Source of the DNA: Brevibacillus laterosporus
GTDB lineage: Bacteria; Bacillota; Bacilli; Brevibacillales; Brevibacillaceae
Length of the DNA: 64,000 nucleotides
NCBI GenBank assembly: GCA_007833815.1
Contig: CP033464.1
Coordinates: 3,590,001 to 3,654,000 of the forward strand
Direction: 5' to 3'
Position 1 is the stretch's first letter, and every line of letters begins with the position of its first letter. Position numbers and translations under genes: made by a program. The notes under the pieces were generated by a model, which worked only from the letters and a program-made list of their open reading frames with translations, was not told where the DNA came from and did no database searches. This document shows positions 54,909 through 62,792 of the stretch, piece by piece.

Positions 54909-55596
54909 TGAATTTATAACCTACCCCCCATACAGTTTTTATCAATTTGTTTTTTCGTTTATCCTCTTCAAGTTTTTTCCGCAAAGTACGAATATGAACC
55001 ATAACGGTATTCCCACCTTCATAGTATGCATCCCCCCATACCTTCTGAAAAATATCTTCTGCACTATAAACTTTATTTGGATTACTGGCTAATAAATATA
55101 AAATTTCAAACTCTTTAGGTGTTAACTCAATATTCTTACCATATAGAGTAACTGTACGTTGTTCAGGAGAAATCGTTAATCCTCCAAATGCCAAGTTTGA
55201 GTTCTGTTTGGTTTTAGGTTGATTCAACTTCATAAAGCGTCGCAGCTGTGCATTTACCCGAGCTACCAATTCAATAGGTATAAATGGTTTCGTCATATAA
55301 TCGTCTGCTCCAATCACGAGTCCCTGCACTTTATCAAAATCAGACGTTTTAGCGCTCAAAAAAATAATGGGCATATTATGTTTTTCGCGAATGCGACGTG
55401 TAACTTCATATCCATCCATTTTCGGCATCATAATATCCAAAATCAGTAAATCAATTGGTTGAGTCTGGATAACATCAATGGTTTCTTGCCCATCCGATAC
55501 CTTAATGACACGATACCCTTCTTTCTCTAAATGTATAGCAACCAAATCAGCAATTTCAACATCATCATCAGCTATTAATATTGTTATATTTTTCAT
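54901..55596 (-). CDS. vanR: VanR-type response regulator
   Basis: 231 residues, OmpR family. Receiver: ILIADDDVEIADLVAIHLEK, phospho-Asp in LLILDIMMPKMDGYEV (about 53) and Lys in DDYMTKPFIPIEL. The winged helix ends KTVWGVGYKF. It controls the van promoters once phosphorylated by VanS. It lies next to a Tn1546-type resolvase, the same neighbour as in Tn1546. Confidence 0.92.
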   Translation of the reverse strand: MKNITILIADDDVEIADLVAIHLEKEGYRVIKVSDGQETIDVIQTQPIDLLILDIMMPKMDGYEVTRRIREKHNMPIIFLSAKTSDFDKVQGLVIGADDYMTKPFIPIELVARVNAQLRRFMKLNQPKTKQNSNLAFGGLTISPEQRTVTLYGKNIELTPKEFEILYLLASNPNKVYSAEDIFQKVWGDAYYEGGNTVMVHIRTLRKKLEEDKRKNKLIKTVWGVGYKFNG

Positions 55597-55796
55597 TTAT
55601 TCCACTCCTAGACAAAGTTATCATTAATCGTCAATAAGTCATACGAAGTTGTATCATAAAAAAACATCAGTTTTTGATAGTTAGTTCCGCAAAGTTAGTT
55701 TAACAGTGTGAAGTTAGTTGAATAATTTAGAGTTTTTATTTATATTGTTTCCTTTTCTTCTTTAAAAATATTGCCCATTAGCGGAATACAGAATGG

Positions 55797-56372
55797 CTAA
55801 TTATTCACTTCTGATAATTTCCTGTATAATGAAGCCCTAGATACATTAGTAATTTCACAAATTTGATTTACAGTCATATTTCCTTCTTTATATAGCTTTA
55901 CCGCATAATTCATTCCTGCGTGATTTTTATGATACTTCTTTAATCGACCTTTAAACTTTCCTTCTTTCTTAGCCAATTCAATCCCTTCACGTTGTCGCAT
56001 CCGAATAAGATCTCGCTCTAATTGGTTAACACCAGCCATTACAGTAATTAAGAATTGGCTGTATGGATTATCTTCTGATAAATCAAGCCATGTATCTTTT
56101 AGTGATTTTAAGCCTGCCTTTTTATTTCGTATGTTATCGATTAATTCAAATAGATCTTGTGTACTACGAGTGATTCGAGTTAAGTCTGTAACATAAATGA
56201 TGTCATCTTCCTGTAAATCCTCTAACATTTTTTGAAGTTGCTCGCGATCCTTTGTTGCTCCTGAAACTTTCTCTTCATATATAATATCCATTCCGATCTC
56301 GTTCAGCTGCTGAAATTGTCTTGAAGGATTCTGGCTAGTCGAACTGACACGAATATAACCGATTTTCCGCAA
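55797..56372 (-). CDS. tnpR: Tn1546-type serine resolvase
   Basis: 191 residues, the length of the Tn1546 resolvase as I recall it, with near-identical blocks such as RKIGYIRVSSTSQNPSRQFQ, YEEKVSGATKDREQLQKML and a C-terminal helix-turn-helix (MTVNQICEITNVSRASLYRK). The start is TTG, preceded by GAGGTGAT. It resolves cointegrates at a res site, which should lie in the divergent 56373-56519 interval, where repeated TACTCTATTG-type motifs are seen. Confidence 0.93.
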   Translation of the reverse strand: MRKIGYIRVSSTSQNPSRQFQQLNEIGMDIIYEEKVSGATKDREQLQKMLEDLQEDDIIYVTDLTRITRSTQDLFELIDNIRNKKAGLKSLKDTWLDLSEDNPYSQFLITVMAGVNQLERDLIRMRQREGIELAKKEGKFKGRLKKYHKNHAGMNYAVKLYKEGNMTVNQICEITNVSRASLYRKLSEVNN

Positions 56373-56519
56373 AATATCACCTCATTTTTGAGACAAGTCT
56401 TATGAGACGCTCTTAACTATGATTTTATCAGTCTACTACACTTGTATCAATAGAGTACACTCTATTGATATATAATTGAACTAATTAACTGAATAATTAA
56501 AGAAACGAGATGATACTGT

Positions 56520-57778
56520 ATGAAAATTGCGAGAGGTAGAGAATTGCTTACACCGGAACAGCGACAGGCTCTTATGTAAATTCCTGAAGATGAGTGGGTG
56601 CTAGGAACCTACTACACTTTTTCCAAACGAGATTTAGAAATTATAAATAAACGAAGGAGAGAAGAAAACCGTTTAGGGTTCGCCGTTCAATTAGCCGTTC
56701 TTCGGTATCCCAGTTGGCCATACACTCATATCAAAAGCATCCCGGATTCAGTCATACATTATATATCGAAACAAATCGGTGCCACTCCATCTTTGCTTAG
56801 TCTTTATCCTCAAAGAGAAAATACACTTTGGGATCATTTGAAAGAAATTCGAAGTTTACTCTAAAAGAATATCGAATGGTATTTAAGCATCTTCATCAAT
56901 CAGCTTTGGAAAATGGTGATGCCGTGCATCTACTACATGAATGCATAGATTTTCTAAGGAAAAACAAATCATACTACCTGCTATCACTACACTTGAAAGA
57001 ATGGTGTGGGAGGCAAGGGCAATGGCTGAAAAGAAGCTATTTAATACGGTTAGTGAATCTCTAACAAATGACCAAAAAGAAAAGCTTGAAGAGATCATTA
57101 CTTCACACGAATCAAATAAAACTATAGTAGGTTGGTTAAAGGAACCGCCGGGTCATCCTTCACCTGAAACATTTCTAAAAGTGATAGAACGACTTGAATA
57201 CATACGAGGAATGGAATTAGAAACAGTTAGCATTAGTCATTTGCATCGCAATCGATTGTTACAGCTATCCCGTTTAGGCTCAAGATATGAGCCTTATGCT
57301 TTTCGTGACTTTCAGGAAAATAAGCGTTATTCGATATTAGCCGTATATTTATTACATCTTACTCAAGAGCTAACAGATAAAGCTTTTGAAATTCATGATA
57401 GACAAATACTAAGTTTGTTATCGAAGGGACGAAAGGCTCAAGAAGAAATTCAGAAACAATGGACAAGCATTAATCAAAGCGAAAAGTACCTGATGACTCA
57501 CCGGTGGATTTTATTTCAAAACGTTGGAAAAAGCATTTATACGAGAGTGATGGTATGAGAATGCAGATAGGTGTTTCATCATTACGTGCAGATGCAAACC
57601 CACATTATGGAACTGGAAAAGGAGCCACCATCTACCGTTTTACTAGTGATCAATTCTCTTCTTACTACACAAAGATTATTCATACTAATTCAAGGGATGC
57701 GATTCATGTTTTGGATGATTTGTTGCACCATGAGACGGATCTAAACATAGAAGAGCATTATACAGACACTGCTGGTTA
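56520..57778 (+). pseudogene. tnpA: Tn1546-like transposase tnpA, 5' and central fragments
   Basis: Translation starts MKIARGRELLTPEQRQALM, hits TAA at 56577-56579 (CAA to TAA), and continues IPEDEWVLGTYYTFSKRD. Frameshifts near 56860 and 56960 and deletions near 57465 and 57557 follow. Matching blocks are FLRKNK, ILPAITTLERMVWEARAMAE, LGSRYEPYAFRDFQENKRYS, DFISKRWKKHLYESDG, fused to MRMQIGVSSLRADANPHYGT. The catalytic core is incomplete. The last codons are DTAGY, where the next insertion begins. Confidence 0.88.
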
Positions 57779-58080
57779 TCAATACCTTTTTATAAAAAAG
57801 TTAGAATTTAAATGGGTTCTTTCATTATAGACATGTATTTAAAGAATGATTTAAAAATAACTAACGATTCAAAATTGTTGGCCATCACCTTCCATAATCG
57901 CGCCCTTTAATGGAATAACAAAAATAGAAACACAAGATGCAAATAAGCTTATTATCTTCAACTAACACCACTCATTAGTTGACATACATTATTTCACATT
58001 CTTCAGAAGTAAAGCCTCCTAGTCCTTTTATATAAAAATGACCTCCATTACATATGAGAAGGTCATTTTTTTGATTAAAC

Positions 58081-58956
58081 TTAATTTCCTGTTTGAGAGA
58101 TTTGACTAACAATTTGGCTTAAAGCTTCGTTTATTGGTGTAGCAGGGCGACCGAGTAATTTTTCTAAATCGTTACTTTTTATCTCTAATCCACCATCTCG
58201 AATACCTTTTTGCGTATTTACGAGCATAGGAATATAGGCTTCTGGTACCCCTGCATCCTTCATAATGTCGGCATAAGTAGCATCATCGACTTGTTGTACA
58301 TGGACTTCTTTCCCTAATACATCTCCAAGAGCAGATACTAATTCCTCTTGAGTCATTAGCTTACCGGAAAGCTCGTAAATTGTATTCTCGTGTCCTTTTC
58401 CAGTCAATACCTTTGATGCTGCCTCCGCTAAATCTTGTCGAAGTACCCAGCCTACTTTTCCTTTTCCTGCTGATGTAACCCAAGGTGCTCCTGCCATCGC
58501 GCCTTGTATGCCTCCAATTTCATTTTCAAAATACCAATTGTTGCGTAAAAATGAGTAGGGAATACCTGTTTTCAAAATGGCTTCTTCTCTGGCTCTATGA
58601 GATGAAGCGAGGAAAAATTTACTTTCACTTGCATTTGTTACACTAGTATAAGCAATAAATTTCACTTGAGCACGTTGAGCAGCGGCTACGGCATTCGTAT
58701 GATGTCTCATTATTGTTTCATGATCCCCAAACGTAGATATAATTAAAAGTCGATCAATTCCTGAAAAAGCAGAATCTAATGTTTTTGGTTGATCAAAATC
58801 TCCGTGTCGAACTTCCACTCCAAGAGCTCGCAATCCTTCTGCTTTCTCTGGATTTCGAACACTAACAGCCAACTCACTCGCTGGTACATTTTTTAATAAT
58901 GCTTCTACAACTTTTGACCCTAATTTTCCTGTTGCACCTGTAACTAATATTTTCAT
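58081..58956 (-). CDS. NmrA-like NAD(P)-dependent oxidoreductase (QorB/YtfG-like)
   Basis: 291 residues from MKILVTGATGKLGSKVVEAL, with GGAGGG before this ATG. The Rossmann motif TGATGKLG is at the N-terminus, followed by VRNPEKAEGL and GDFDQPKTL, as in atypical SDR/NmrA quinone reductases. LAYTS/YEL segments and SFLRNNWYFEN fit the family. It is divergent from an HxlR regulator over a perfect palindrome, the usual arrangement for quinone- or aldehyde-responsive detoxification genes. It looks intact. Confidence 0.88.
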   Translation of the reverse strand: MKILVTGATGKLGSKVVEALLKNVPASELAVSVRNPEKAEGLRALGVEVRHGDFDQPKTLDSAFSGIDRLLIISTFGDHETIMRHHTNAVAAAQRAQVKFIAYTSVTNASESKFFLASSHRAREEAILKTGIPYSFLRNNWYFENEIGGIQGAMAGAPWVTSAGKGKVGWVLRQDLAEAASKVLTGKGHENTIYELSGKLMTQEELVSALGDVLGKEVHVQQVDDATYADIMKDAGVPEAYIPMLVNTQKGIRDGGLEIKSNDLEKLLGRPATPINEALSQIVSQISQTGN

Positions 58957-59042
58957 TTTCTTTCCCTCCAATTAAATTTTCATATTGAATTATGAAGCCT
59001 AGGTATATACTATATCCATAGTCACAATAATAAAAGTAGGTA

Positions 59043-59069
59043 TTTTTTTGTGACATAGTCACAAAAAAA
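59043..59069. promoter_or_regulatory. Perfect 27-bp operator between NmrA-like and HxlR genes
   Basis: TTTTTTTGTGAC, ATA, GTCACAAAAAAA is a perfect 12+3+12 dyad in the divergent promoter region. It is almost certainly the binding site of the HxlR protein. Confidence 0.7.
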
Positions 59070-59102
59070 GTACCATTATGAGAGAGAGGGAAAATAGAAT
59101 CA

Positions 59103-59468
59103 ATGGCTCGATTTAATTTTCAAGGAGAACCACCTCCTGAAGAACAAGAAGAAGTATGCTCTTTGACACTTACTCAAAATGTAATCGCTGGAAGATGGAA
59201 AATTATTATTTTATGGTATTTAAGTCGGCGAACAAGAAGATTTAACGAACTTCAAAGGTTGTTACCGGGCATTTCAAAAGGAATATTGACAAGACAACTG
59301 AGAGAGTTGGAAGAGGACGGAATGGTTCACAGAGAAGTGTATAAACAAGTTCCTCCTAAAGTAGAATACTCGCTAACAATACAAGGGAAAGGCTTTATAC
59401 CAGTATTGGACATTATGGGAGAGTGGGGTAAAAAATATATGGAGAAAAAACAAAAGGAATTAAATTAG
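59103..59468 (+). CDS. HxlR-family redox-type regulator
   Basis: 121 residues. Winged helix: CSLTLTQNVIAGRWKIIILW, FNELQRLLPGISKGILTRQL, then PPKVEYSLT. The Cys before the first helix (about residue 19) is the position used by YodB/HypR-type sensors to react with quinones or disulfides. It is divergent from the NmrA-like reductase gene and probably represses it. A hairpin AAAGGGCTAT/ATAGCCCTTT at about 59490-59519 ends the transcript. Confidence 0.9.
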   Translation: MARFNFQGEPPPEEQEEVCSLTLTQNVIAGRWKIIILWYLSRRTRRFNELQRLLPGISKGILTRQLRELEEDGMVHREVYKQVPPKVEYSLTIQGKGFIPVLDIMGEWGKKYMEKKQKELN

Positions 59469-59638
59469 TCCACACCAAGTTAATGAAAAAAGGGCTATGG
59501 CATAGACTATAGCCCTTTCTTATGTAAATTACCTCTTTTTCCTCAATTGTGAAAAAGGTATTTATTAATACACCTTATTCAATTAAATGGCCCGATTGCA
59601 GAATAAAAAAGACATTCTACTATCTTTTAAAGGCATTG

Positions 59639-60241
59639 TCATATTACACAAAAATTAAATAGGGCCCTTATATTGCTGCACGCATTACGAATTACTTGCA
59701 ATTGGTTTTTACTTAAAGTTTTGACTGTACGTCTTGGCTCCTTAATCTTAAGAATGTTTTTATCAAACGAATTATCTTTTGTAATATGATGAAGAAAAGG
59801 TTTAAATGTCTTGAAACGCCCTGGTACTTGCTTTTTCAATTGATCGGATATATTTTTTCCGTAATCCTCATTACGAGCCATATAGTCATAGAACCCGATT
59901 ACACACGTTATGATGGTATTTACTGTTTTTTCTGATCGTTTCGCTAAGGTCTCTTCAAAGTAAATAATTTTTGAAGATTGGTCAGGAATCCTCAGCCAAC
60001 CGATGAATCGAGCCAAAATATCAAGGTTTACTTCTTGATAGCTTAACCCATACTCCTCTAGGAATTGAAAGTAGAGCTTTAGATGGTAACAGTATGATTT
60101 CAGTGTGTTTTCAGCTTTTCCAATGTTATCTAAATACTTTATATACTTTGCAACCGGTATGACAGGATAGCCACTCTTGTCAATTAACAGATATCTTTTC
60201 CTCTCTTGAATTAGAATTTCTTGTACTTTCAACATTATCAC
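59639..60241 (-). pseudogene. Tn554 TnpA-like tyrosine recombinase, N-terminal part only
   Basis: 200 codons. MLKVQEILIQERKRYLL, then AENTLKSYCYHLKLYFQFL (SAM-like core-binding domain), SEKTVNTIITCVIGFYDYMA and the TnpA-type motif PGRFKTFKPFLHHITKD. The catalytic domain should begin after TLSKNQLQVIRNACSNIR but the frame ends within a few residues. The Arg-His-Arg-Tyr residues are therefore absent, so it is inactive. It may mark a lost Tn554-family element. Confidence 0.75.
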
Positions 60242-60370
60242 CCTCTGATTTCATAGGATATATATATTCATAAATTTCATAGTACACATAATGATTCTTT
60301 AAAGAAATCTAAAAGAAGTAGTTGTTATCGTTAGATACGTTAATAACTACTTCTAATACTAGTACAATAA

Positions 60371-60530
60371 TGCTGGTTACACAGACCAAATTTTCGGACT
60401 GACTCATTTATTAGGATTTAAATTTACTCCAAGAATAAGAGATTTATCGGACTCGAAATTATTTACAATAGATAAAGCAAGTAAGTATCCAAAATTAGAA
60501 GTCATTTTACGTGGACAAATAAATACAAAG
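60371..60530 (+). pseudogene. tnpA: Tn1546-like tnpA, continuation beyond the insertion
   Basis: The frame AGYTDQIFGLTHLLGFKFTP, then RIRDLSDSKLFTIDKASKYP and EVILRGQINTK, continues the transposase exactly where the 57778 fragment stops. The last quarter of the protein is deleted, and the terminal repeat follows at once. Confidence 0.85.
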
Positions 60531-60534
60531 AATA

Positions 60535-60556
60535 CGCATTTTCCTGACGGTACCCC
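60535..60556 (+). repeat. Terminal inverted repeat of the Tn1546-like transposon
   Basis: The 22 bp end in CTGACGGTACCCC. Read on the minus strand they start GGGGTACCGTCAGGAAAATG, the Tn3-family style with close similarity to Tn1546. Chromosomal sequence resumes at 60557. Confidence 0.75.
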
Positions 60557-60595
60557 TGATAGTAACGTTTTGGTAACCTAATAAAGATATCTAGA

Positions 60596-60641
60596 CAAAA
60601 AAACAGCCGGCTTCACCCTATAGTAGTGAAATCGACTGTCG
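60596..60641 (-). terminator. Terminator of brnQ
   Basis: On the minus strand ACAGTCGATTTCAC pairs with GTGAAGCCGGCTGT (one bulge or mismatch), followed by TTTTTTTG. It begins 18 bp past the brnQ stop. Confidence 0.75.
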
Positions 60642-60657
60642 AGGTATTTACTGATAT

Positions 60658-62034
60658 TTAACGTCTTTCTTCTATCTGTGAAAAAGTCTCATGAGATACT
60701 TTATCTCTTTTTACATGTTGCAAGCGATTTTCCGTTCCTTTTCCCCATAAGAATCCGATAAAAGCCCCCCCTATTGCTGGTAAAACCCATCCTATCCCTT
60801 TCTCATACAACGGAATATAGCGGTATACATCTGTGATGACAGAGACATCTATATTACTTTGTTGAAGGGCGTCTACCAAACTAATCATGGCCGTACACAT
60901 CAAGCTTACTATATATACTGTTTTGTACCCTTTAAATAAAGAGTGTCCAAACGATAAAACGATTAAAACGATCGTCACTGGATAAATCACTAATAGAATC
61001 GGCACAGAAAAAACAATTATTTGATTTAGTCCCAAATTAGCAATGACCATACTAGTAAAACAAACAATTCCAGTCCAAGCTGTGTAAGAAAAGCGTGGCA
61101 TAAGCTTTGCAAAATATTGTCCACAAGAGGTGATCAGGCCAACTGATGTAGTGACACATGCAAGCGTAAATACCGTTCCTAACAATACCGTTCCATATTG
61201 GCCAAATAAATAAGTGGAAACAGCTGTCAAAATTTCTCCTCCATTTTGATACGATGGCAATAATGATTGACTAACTGATCCCAAGTAACCCAGCATGAGA
61301 TAAATAAGAGCCAATAGAAAACCAGCAAATAATCCTGTTCTCATTGTAAGACGAGCAAGCTGTTTTTTATTAGAAATATTTTTTCTCTCAAAAGCCGCAA
61401 CAATGACTCCTCCAAATAGTAATGCAGCTAGTGTATCCATTGTCATATAGCCTTCCATAAAACCTTTGAATGTAGCTGTCTGACTATATACATCAGCTGG
61501 TTTTCCAAAAGTACCAATCGGATGAAACAAACTTTGTATGAAAATAATTGTAATCATTGTAAGTAAAATAGGCGTTAGGATTTTTCCAATCCGAGCAAAC
61601 ATTTTGGAAGGATTGAGGCAGAGCCAAAAATTAAAGCAAAAATATATGACAGTATACGCCGATAATGTGAAAGGATTGGAACGTAAAAATTCAGGTAAGA
61701 AAGGAACAACCCCCATCTCAAAAGCAACATTTCCCGCACGTGGTATAACTAAAAATGGTCCTAGGCATAAGTAAGTCGTCATAGTAAATACCACGGCAAA
61801 AATAGGATGAACTCGATTTGTTAAGATATCTAAGCCCCCACTTTTAGCAATCGCGGTTACTCCTAAGATAGGGAGACCGACAGCTGTAATCAGAAAACCA
61901 ATCATTGCTTGCCATACATTTTCTCCTGCTGAATAACCAAGAGCTGGTGGAAAAACAAGATTTCCTGCTCCAAAGAATAAAGCGAACAACATAAGTCCGA
62001 TATACAACTGTTCCTTCCATTCTAGCTGTTTCAT
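60658..62034 (-). CDS. brnQ: Branched-chain amino acid transporter (LIVCS family)
   Basis: 458 residues with about 12 helices. Family signatures are ALFFGAGNLVFPPALGYSAG near the start and GYMTMDTLAALLFGGVIV in the middle. It takes up Leu, Ile and Val with Na+ or H+. An AAAAGGAGAAG site precedes ATG. Its leader holds two T-boxes, so it should be induced when charged valyl-tRNA is scarce. Confidence 0.95.
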   Translation of the reverse strand: MKQLEWKEQLYIGLMLFALFFGAGNLVFPPALGYSAGENVWQAMIGFLITAVGLPILGVTAIAKSGGLDILTNRVHPIFAVVFTMTTYLCLGPFLVIPRAGNVAFEMGVVPFLPEFLRSNPFTLSAYTVIYFCFNFWLCLNPSKMFARIGKILTPILLTMITIIFIQSLFHPIGTFGKPADVYSQTATFKGFMEGYMTMDTLAALLFGGVIVAAFERKNISNKKQLARLTMRTGLFAGFLLALIYLMLGYLGSVSQSLLPSYQNGGEILTAVSTYLFGQYGTVLLGTVFTLACVTTSVGLITSCGQYFAKLMPRFSYTAWTGIVCFTSMVIANLGLNQIIVFSVPILLVIYPVTIVLIVLSFGHSLFKGYKTVYIVSLMCTAMISLVDALQQSNIDVSVITDVYRYIPLYEKGIGWVLPAIGGAFIGFLWGKGTENRLQHVKRDKVSHETFSQIEERR

Positions 62035-62065
62035 TTTCTCTTCTCCTTTTTATCAATAAATAAAA

Positions 62066-62350
62066 CCTCTCGCCTTATCATCACATTAAAAAAAATGATG
62101 ACTGAGGCGAGAGGTTCGCGGTACCACCCAGTTTTACTAATTCACTCACGAGAACTAGACATTATGAAGTCAGAGACTTACATCCTATAACGTGGATCAT
62201 CCGGTGTATATTACGATAGGCATCTACTCTCTTTTATGCTTTTCACATACACAGCTCATAGGCGACTTCGGAAAAAGATAGTGACCGTTCTCTCAGCCAT
62301 GGAACGGATTTCTGTACATCTAGAGCCTTTTCCTACTCCTCCTACTCATT
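62066..62350 (-). promoter_or_regulatory. T-box riboswitch, gene-proximal copy (Val GUC specifier)
   Basis: On the minus strand the T-box sequence TGGGTGGTACCGCG (62117-62130) precedes a terminator with the stem CCTCTCGCCT/AGGCGAGAGG (62066-62114) and a T run just before brnQ. Stem I contains CGAA-GTC-GCC-TATGAG, which places GTC (Val) at the specifier position. Uncharged tRNA-Val would favour the antiterminator. Confidence 0.88.
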
Positions 62351-62400
62351 GCAAGTAAAGAAAATATGAAATTTTACATCTCTTTTAAAAAAACAAAAAA

Positions 62401-62690
62401 CCTCAGAACGAAATGACATCTATCATCTCATTCTGAGGCGTATATATTTACACGGTACCACTCAGCTTTCTTGCTTTTTCACAAAAACAAGCTCTGTAAG
62501 TCAATCATAATGACTCAAGTCTTTTAACGAGACTAACCGTTACTCACTACTCGTACACACTCATTCTTTGGCGAGTAAAGCTCAAAGGTGACATTCAATA
62601 ACCAGTCCGTCACCACCCTTCCAGCCAAGGGGCGGCTCTCTATCACAAACATGATTATCTACTATCCTTCTCAATGCCTTCATATATAAA
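62401..62690 (-). promoter_or_regulatory. T-box riboswitch, promoter-proximal copy (Val GUC specifier)
   Basis: T-box TGAGTGGTACCGTG (62451-62464) is followed by a terminator CCTCAGAATGA.../TCGTTCTGAGG with TTTTTTG (62395-62438). The Stem I segment GAAT-GTC-ACC-TTTGAG again gives GTC (Val). The two units are complete and in series, so a transcript must pass both. The promoter should lie in 62690-62780. Confidence 0.85.
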
Positions 62691-62792
62691 TTTTAACAAC
62701 GTGTGACACGAAGTTACTTTCTATTTATTATAGCTAGCTTTTTCCTTGTGTCAAGATCTACGATGCTGTTTCTTCAAATATTGAAAAAATGA

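Larger units (their letters stand above)
57779..60370. mobile_element. 2.6-kb insertion inside tnpA carrying an NmrA/HxlR pair and an integrase remnant
   Basis: The two tnpA halves (…DTAGY and AGYTDQIFG…) abut this segment, and TGCTGGTTA is present on both sides (57770-57778 and 60371-60379). That gives an 8- or 9-bp duplication. The ends show no obvious inverted repeats. It holds a Tn554-like integrase fragment near its right end, which may be the vehicle. Its class is unresolved. Confidence 0.6.
51943..60556. mobile_element. Decayed Tn1546-like (Tn3-family) transposon with van gene relic
   Basis: Order from right: terminal repeat (60535-60556), split tnpA, tnpR, vanR, vanS, vanY, vanZ, vanH fragment. 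The terminal sequence on the minus strand, GGGGTACCGTCAGGAAAATG, resembles the Tn1546 terminal repeat. The left terminal repeat was not found, so the left boundary is set at the vanH junction and is provisional. It contains a later 2.6-kb insertion (57779-60370). Confidence 0.75.

Noticed and set aside
60371-60556. Separate small gene after the integrase remnant
   Set aside because: The frame is a continuation of the Tn1546-like tnpA and ends at the terminal repeat.
62100-62470. Repeated GGTACC-containing hairpins considered as tRNA genes
   Set aside because: The GGTGGTACCG sequences with following terminators are T-box elements; no cloverleaf or CCA end is present.
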